A stretch of DNA of 64,000 nt from assembly GCA_918797485.1 (NCBI GenBank), contig CAKKNE010000004.1:2480001-2544000 (forward strand). Reading direction: 5' to 3'. Below the pieces are notes generated by a model. That model saw nothing but the letters and a program-made list of their open reading frames with translations. It was not told where the DNA came from and made no database searches. The position numbers and the translations under genes were made by a program. This DNA comes from Pelagomonas calceolata (Eukaryota > Sar > Pelagophyceae > Pelagomonadales > Pelagomonadaceae). This document shows, piece by piece, positions 62,443-64,000 of the stretch (position 1 is its first letter; each line of letters opens with the position of its first letter).

Positions 62443-62565
62443 CGCTGTTCCTACCCTCCTCCCCGTCTGTGGTGTAAGGCACTGTTCTAGGTCGCGGCGC
62501 GTCGGCGGCGTCGAGGCAAGTAGTAGTACGAACGCCTCCTTATGAAGCGGGGGGGGGGACAGAGC

Positions 62566-63318
62566 CTAGAGGCCGCGCCGCGCGTCGGCCGCCGCGCCGC
62601 GCGACGCCTTCGACGCCGCGACCGCCAGGTCGCGGCGGAACTCGCGCGCGGCCTCGGGTCGCTTGGCTGCCGATTTAGGCGGCAATCGCCACGGCTCGGC
62701 GTTCGCGGGGCTGAGCGGCGGCGGCGGCGAGCGCACCGGCGAGGCCGTGGACAGGAAGGCCCGCGGCGGAGGGGATAGCACGTGGGCCTTCTTCTCGCCG
62801 TGGGGCCGGAGCTGCTTCGTCGGGCGCGGCACGTTCTGCGCGCCGACGCGGTGCGCTTGCGGCACGGGCGGCCGCATGTCCCGCATCGCGCCGACCGTCC
62901 GCGCGCGGTTGTGGTCTTCGGCCTTCTTCGCCGACTTGGCGCCGCGGTCCGCTTTGATCTGCTGAGCCCGGTTCACCTCCTGCACGGCCGCGTCGATCTT
63001 GCCGAGCGTCGCCGCGACGGCCGCGGCCGGGAGCGAGGGCTGGCGCGGCGGCGGCGCGACCGCGGCCGAGGCCACGGGCGGCGGCAGCGGCGGCAGCGAG
63101 GCGACGGGCGGCGCCGCGATGGAGCGCCGCGGGAGCGCCGGGGCCGGCGGCGGCGGCGCTGCGGCCACGAGCTTCTCGAGCTCCTCGAGGATCACCGTGC
63201 TCTTCTGGTTGGCCTTGATGCCGCACAGCTTCGCGAGGCGCTGGAGTTCCTTGCGCGCCGGCTTCGCGGCGGCGGCGACCGCGCGTATCGCATCGATGGT
63301 GGCGTCGTCGAGCGTCAT
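62566..63318 (-). CDS. SAP-like-domain basic protein (NuSAP-like N-terminus)
   Basis: 250 residues from the ATG at 63318 (MTLDDATIDAIRAV). Residues about 24-52 (ARKELQRLAKLCGIKANQKSTVILEELEKLV) fit a SAP-like helix pair and resemble the N-terminal 'LKxLAKxxGLKANxK' region of NuSAP-type proteins. The rest is Pro-, Ala- and Arg-rich, disordered, with basic clusters (KADRGAKSAKKAEDHNRARTVGAMR; KQLRPHGEKKAHVL) and Ser-Pro sites (LSPPPRAF, VRSPPPPLSP). A nuclear role with DNA or microtubule binding is plausible but not established. Confidence 0.6.
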   Translation of the reverse strand: MTLDDATIDAIRAVAAAAKPARKELQRLAKLCGIKANQKSTVILEELEKLVAAAPPPPAPALPRRSIAAPPVASLPPLPPPVASAAVAPPPRQPSLPAAAVAATLGKIDAAVQEVNRAQQIKADRGAKSAKKAEDHNRARTVGAMRDMRPPVPQAHRVGAQNVPRPTKQLRPHGEKKAHVLSPPPRAFLSTASPVRSPPPPLSPANAEPWRLPPKSAAKRPEAAREFRRDLAVAASKASRGAAADARRGL

Positions 63319-63794
63319 CTTCGTGTCACAGCTGTTTCGTCGCACACAGGCGGTTTTGCGCGTCGCACACCGCTGAGAGTTGGTATACGCGGCGGGGGCC
63401 CAGCCGTTACTTCGGCGCAGCGTTGCGCGGGCGCGGCGTTGTCTCTCCGCGAAGCGCGGCGCGAAAAACGAGGGCCAAAAAGCAACAATCGAGGCGAATC
63501 GTGCGGCAGCGAACTGATCTAATCAGCGCACCGAGGTGTAGATGATGAATAATAGACGGGTCAAAGACGTGTCCTTTGAGGTAAATGCTTGCTAGTGTCT
63601 TACAGGCCGCTAGCTTGGCCCGCGTTTTGACTTTAAGAGCAGCTAGTGGTGGCTGTGATCGACCATCTGCGTCATACGCGACAGCACTGGCTCTCCATCG
63701 CTGCGACGCAGCGCCGTGACGCGAAAACGCTGCTCAAAAGCATCTCTATTGCTCAGTACAGCTGCCTGCCTTGTTGAGTGCTTAAATTTGAAAG
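63319..63794. other. Divergent spacer
   Basis: 476 bp between the SAP-like gene and the PIP-box gene, with a palindromic element at 63591-63614 and nothing else recognised. Confidence 0.45.
63591..63614 (+). promoter_or_regulatory. Palindromic upstream element, copy 22
   Basis: GCTAGTGTCTTACAG and GCCGCTAGC, 180 bp upstream of the PIP-box gene, co-oriented. Confidence 0.6.
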
Positions 63795-64000
63795 ATGAAG
63801 CAGCAGTCCCTCCTCTCCTTGTGGGGCGCGAAACCGAAAGCCAGAAAAGCAACAGCCGGCGGCAAAGAAAACGCAAGGAAGCAGAAACGCGTCGCGCAGC
63901 CGGCCGAGCCGCCACGGGCGCCGGCCGAGCCGGCTCCAGCCGAGCCGCCGGCCGCCACGCCGCCCCCGCAAGCACAACCACCAACGGAGGACATCCCGGT
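63795..64000 (+). CDS. N-terminus of a PIP-box protein (cut by window edge)
   Basis: The ATG at 63795 opens a frame that runs to the right edge (68 codons). It starts MKQQSLLSLWGAKPK, a PCNA-interacting-peptide motif (QxxLxx-aromatic region), followed by a basic stretch with KENARKQKRV (probable nuclear signal) and a Pro/Ala/Glu linker. An N-terminal PIP box with a disordered linker is the layout of MSH6, and also of some replication factors; the visible part cannot decide between them. Confidence 0.6.
   Translation, partial: MKQQSLLSLWGAKPKARKATAGGKENARKQKRVAQPAEPPRAPAEPAPAEPPAATPPPQAQPPTEDIP

Noticed and set aside
1-64000. CRISPR arrays, IS elements, rRNA operons or Shine-Dalgarno-led operons
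   Set aside because: No regularly spaced repeats, transposase genes or ribosomal RNA sequence were seen; spliceosomal introns and eukaryotic gene families show the DNA is nuclear.

Overview
The window is nuclear DNA of a GC-rich, gene-dense eukaryote, most likely a photosynthetic stramenopile of the pelagophyte type (Aureococcus/Pelagomonas-like). The lineage is inferred from three things. The genes are nearly all intronless, with spacers of tens to a few hundred bases. A plastid-type bipartite leader with an ASAFAP-like site (ASAHA|FLAP) starts the DEAD-box helicase. Several introns look like introner elements. No prokaryotic operons, rRNA, tRNA or CRISPR arrays were recognised.

Layout. 1-8 kb: a kelch-BTB gene cut by the left edge, a second kelch gene, a RING-Tudor-AP2-AP2 protein, a secreted unknown, an M50 metalloprotease and a 2Fe-2S ferredoxin-like protein. 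8-13 kb: one 1,653-residue NRPS-like synthetase whose C-terminal half alternates membrane segments with three hexapeptide domains, as in epsilon-poly-lysine synthase. 13-24 kb: an unknown membrane protein, a two-RRM protein, a CoA-type Nudix hydrolase, an RCC1 protein, a truncated adenylyl-cyclase fragment, a START-like protein, GOT1, an ankyrin protein and a coiled-coil protein. 24.7-26.2 kb: a gene-poor, less GC-rich stretch with a duplicated short coding-like module. 26-45 kb: plastid DEAD-box helicase, BET1 SNARE, SLC35B-like transporter, a carrier-like fragment, several unknowns, an NSE1-like protein without RING, a DUF4336 protein and others. 45-58 kb: a giant USP deubiquitinase, a SAM-RING-RRM-cold-shock protein and a repeat protein ending in an OmpA-like domain. 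58-64 kb: an MPS1/TTK kinase, a membrane protein, a G-protein gamma subunit, a SAP-like protein and the N-terminus of a PIP-box protein.

Two genome-wide systems stand out. First, a 20-24 bp hyphenated palindrome (CTAGTGT...CGCTAG) occurs about 22 times, only between genes. Most copies lie 47-246 bp upstream of a start codon and point the same way as that gene, so it is probably a core promoter element. Second, four introns share inverted terminal ends (CTGTG...CACAG, with internal GAAATCAA/TTGATTTC). Their flanks look like 8-bp target duplications. Splicing would leave TSD + CTGT + TSD, a net 12 nt, which keeps the reading frame. This is the signature of intron-generating DNA transposons.

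Genes are mostly arranged as divergent pairs sharing a short promoter and convergent pairs whose stop codons are 11-68 bp apart. Functional themes (ubiquitin/RING, ER-Golgi traffic, plastid/mitochondrial targeting, mitosis) look like ordinary housekeeping. The NRPS-like gene is the main candidate for unusual chemistry.
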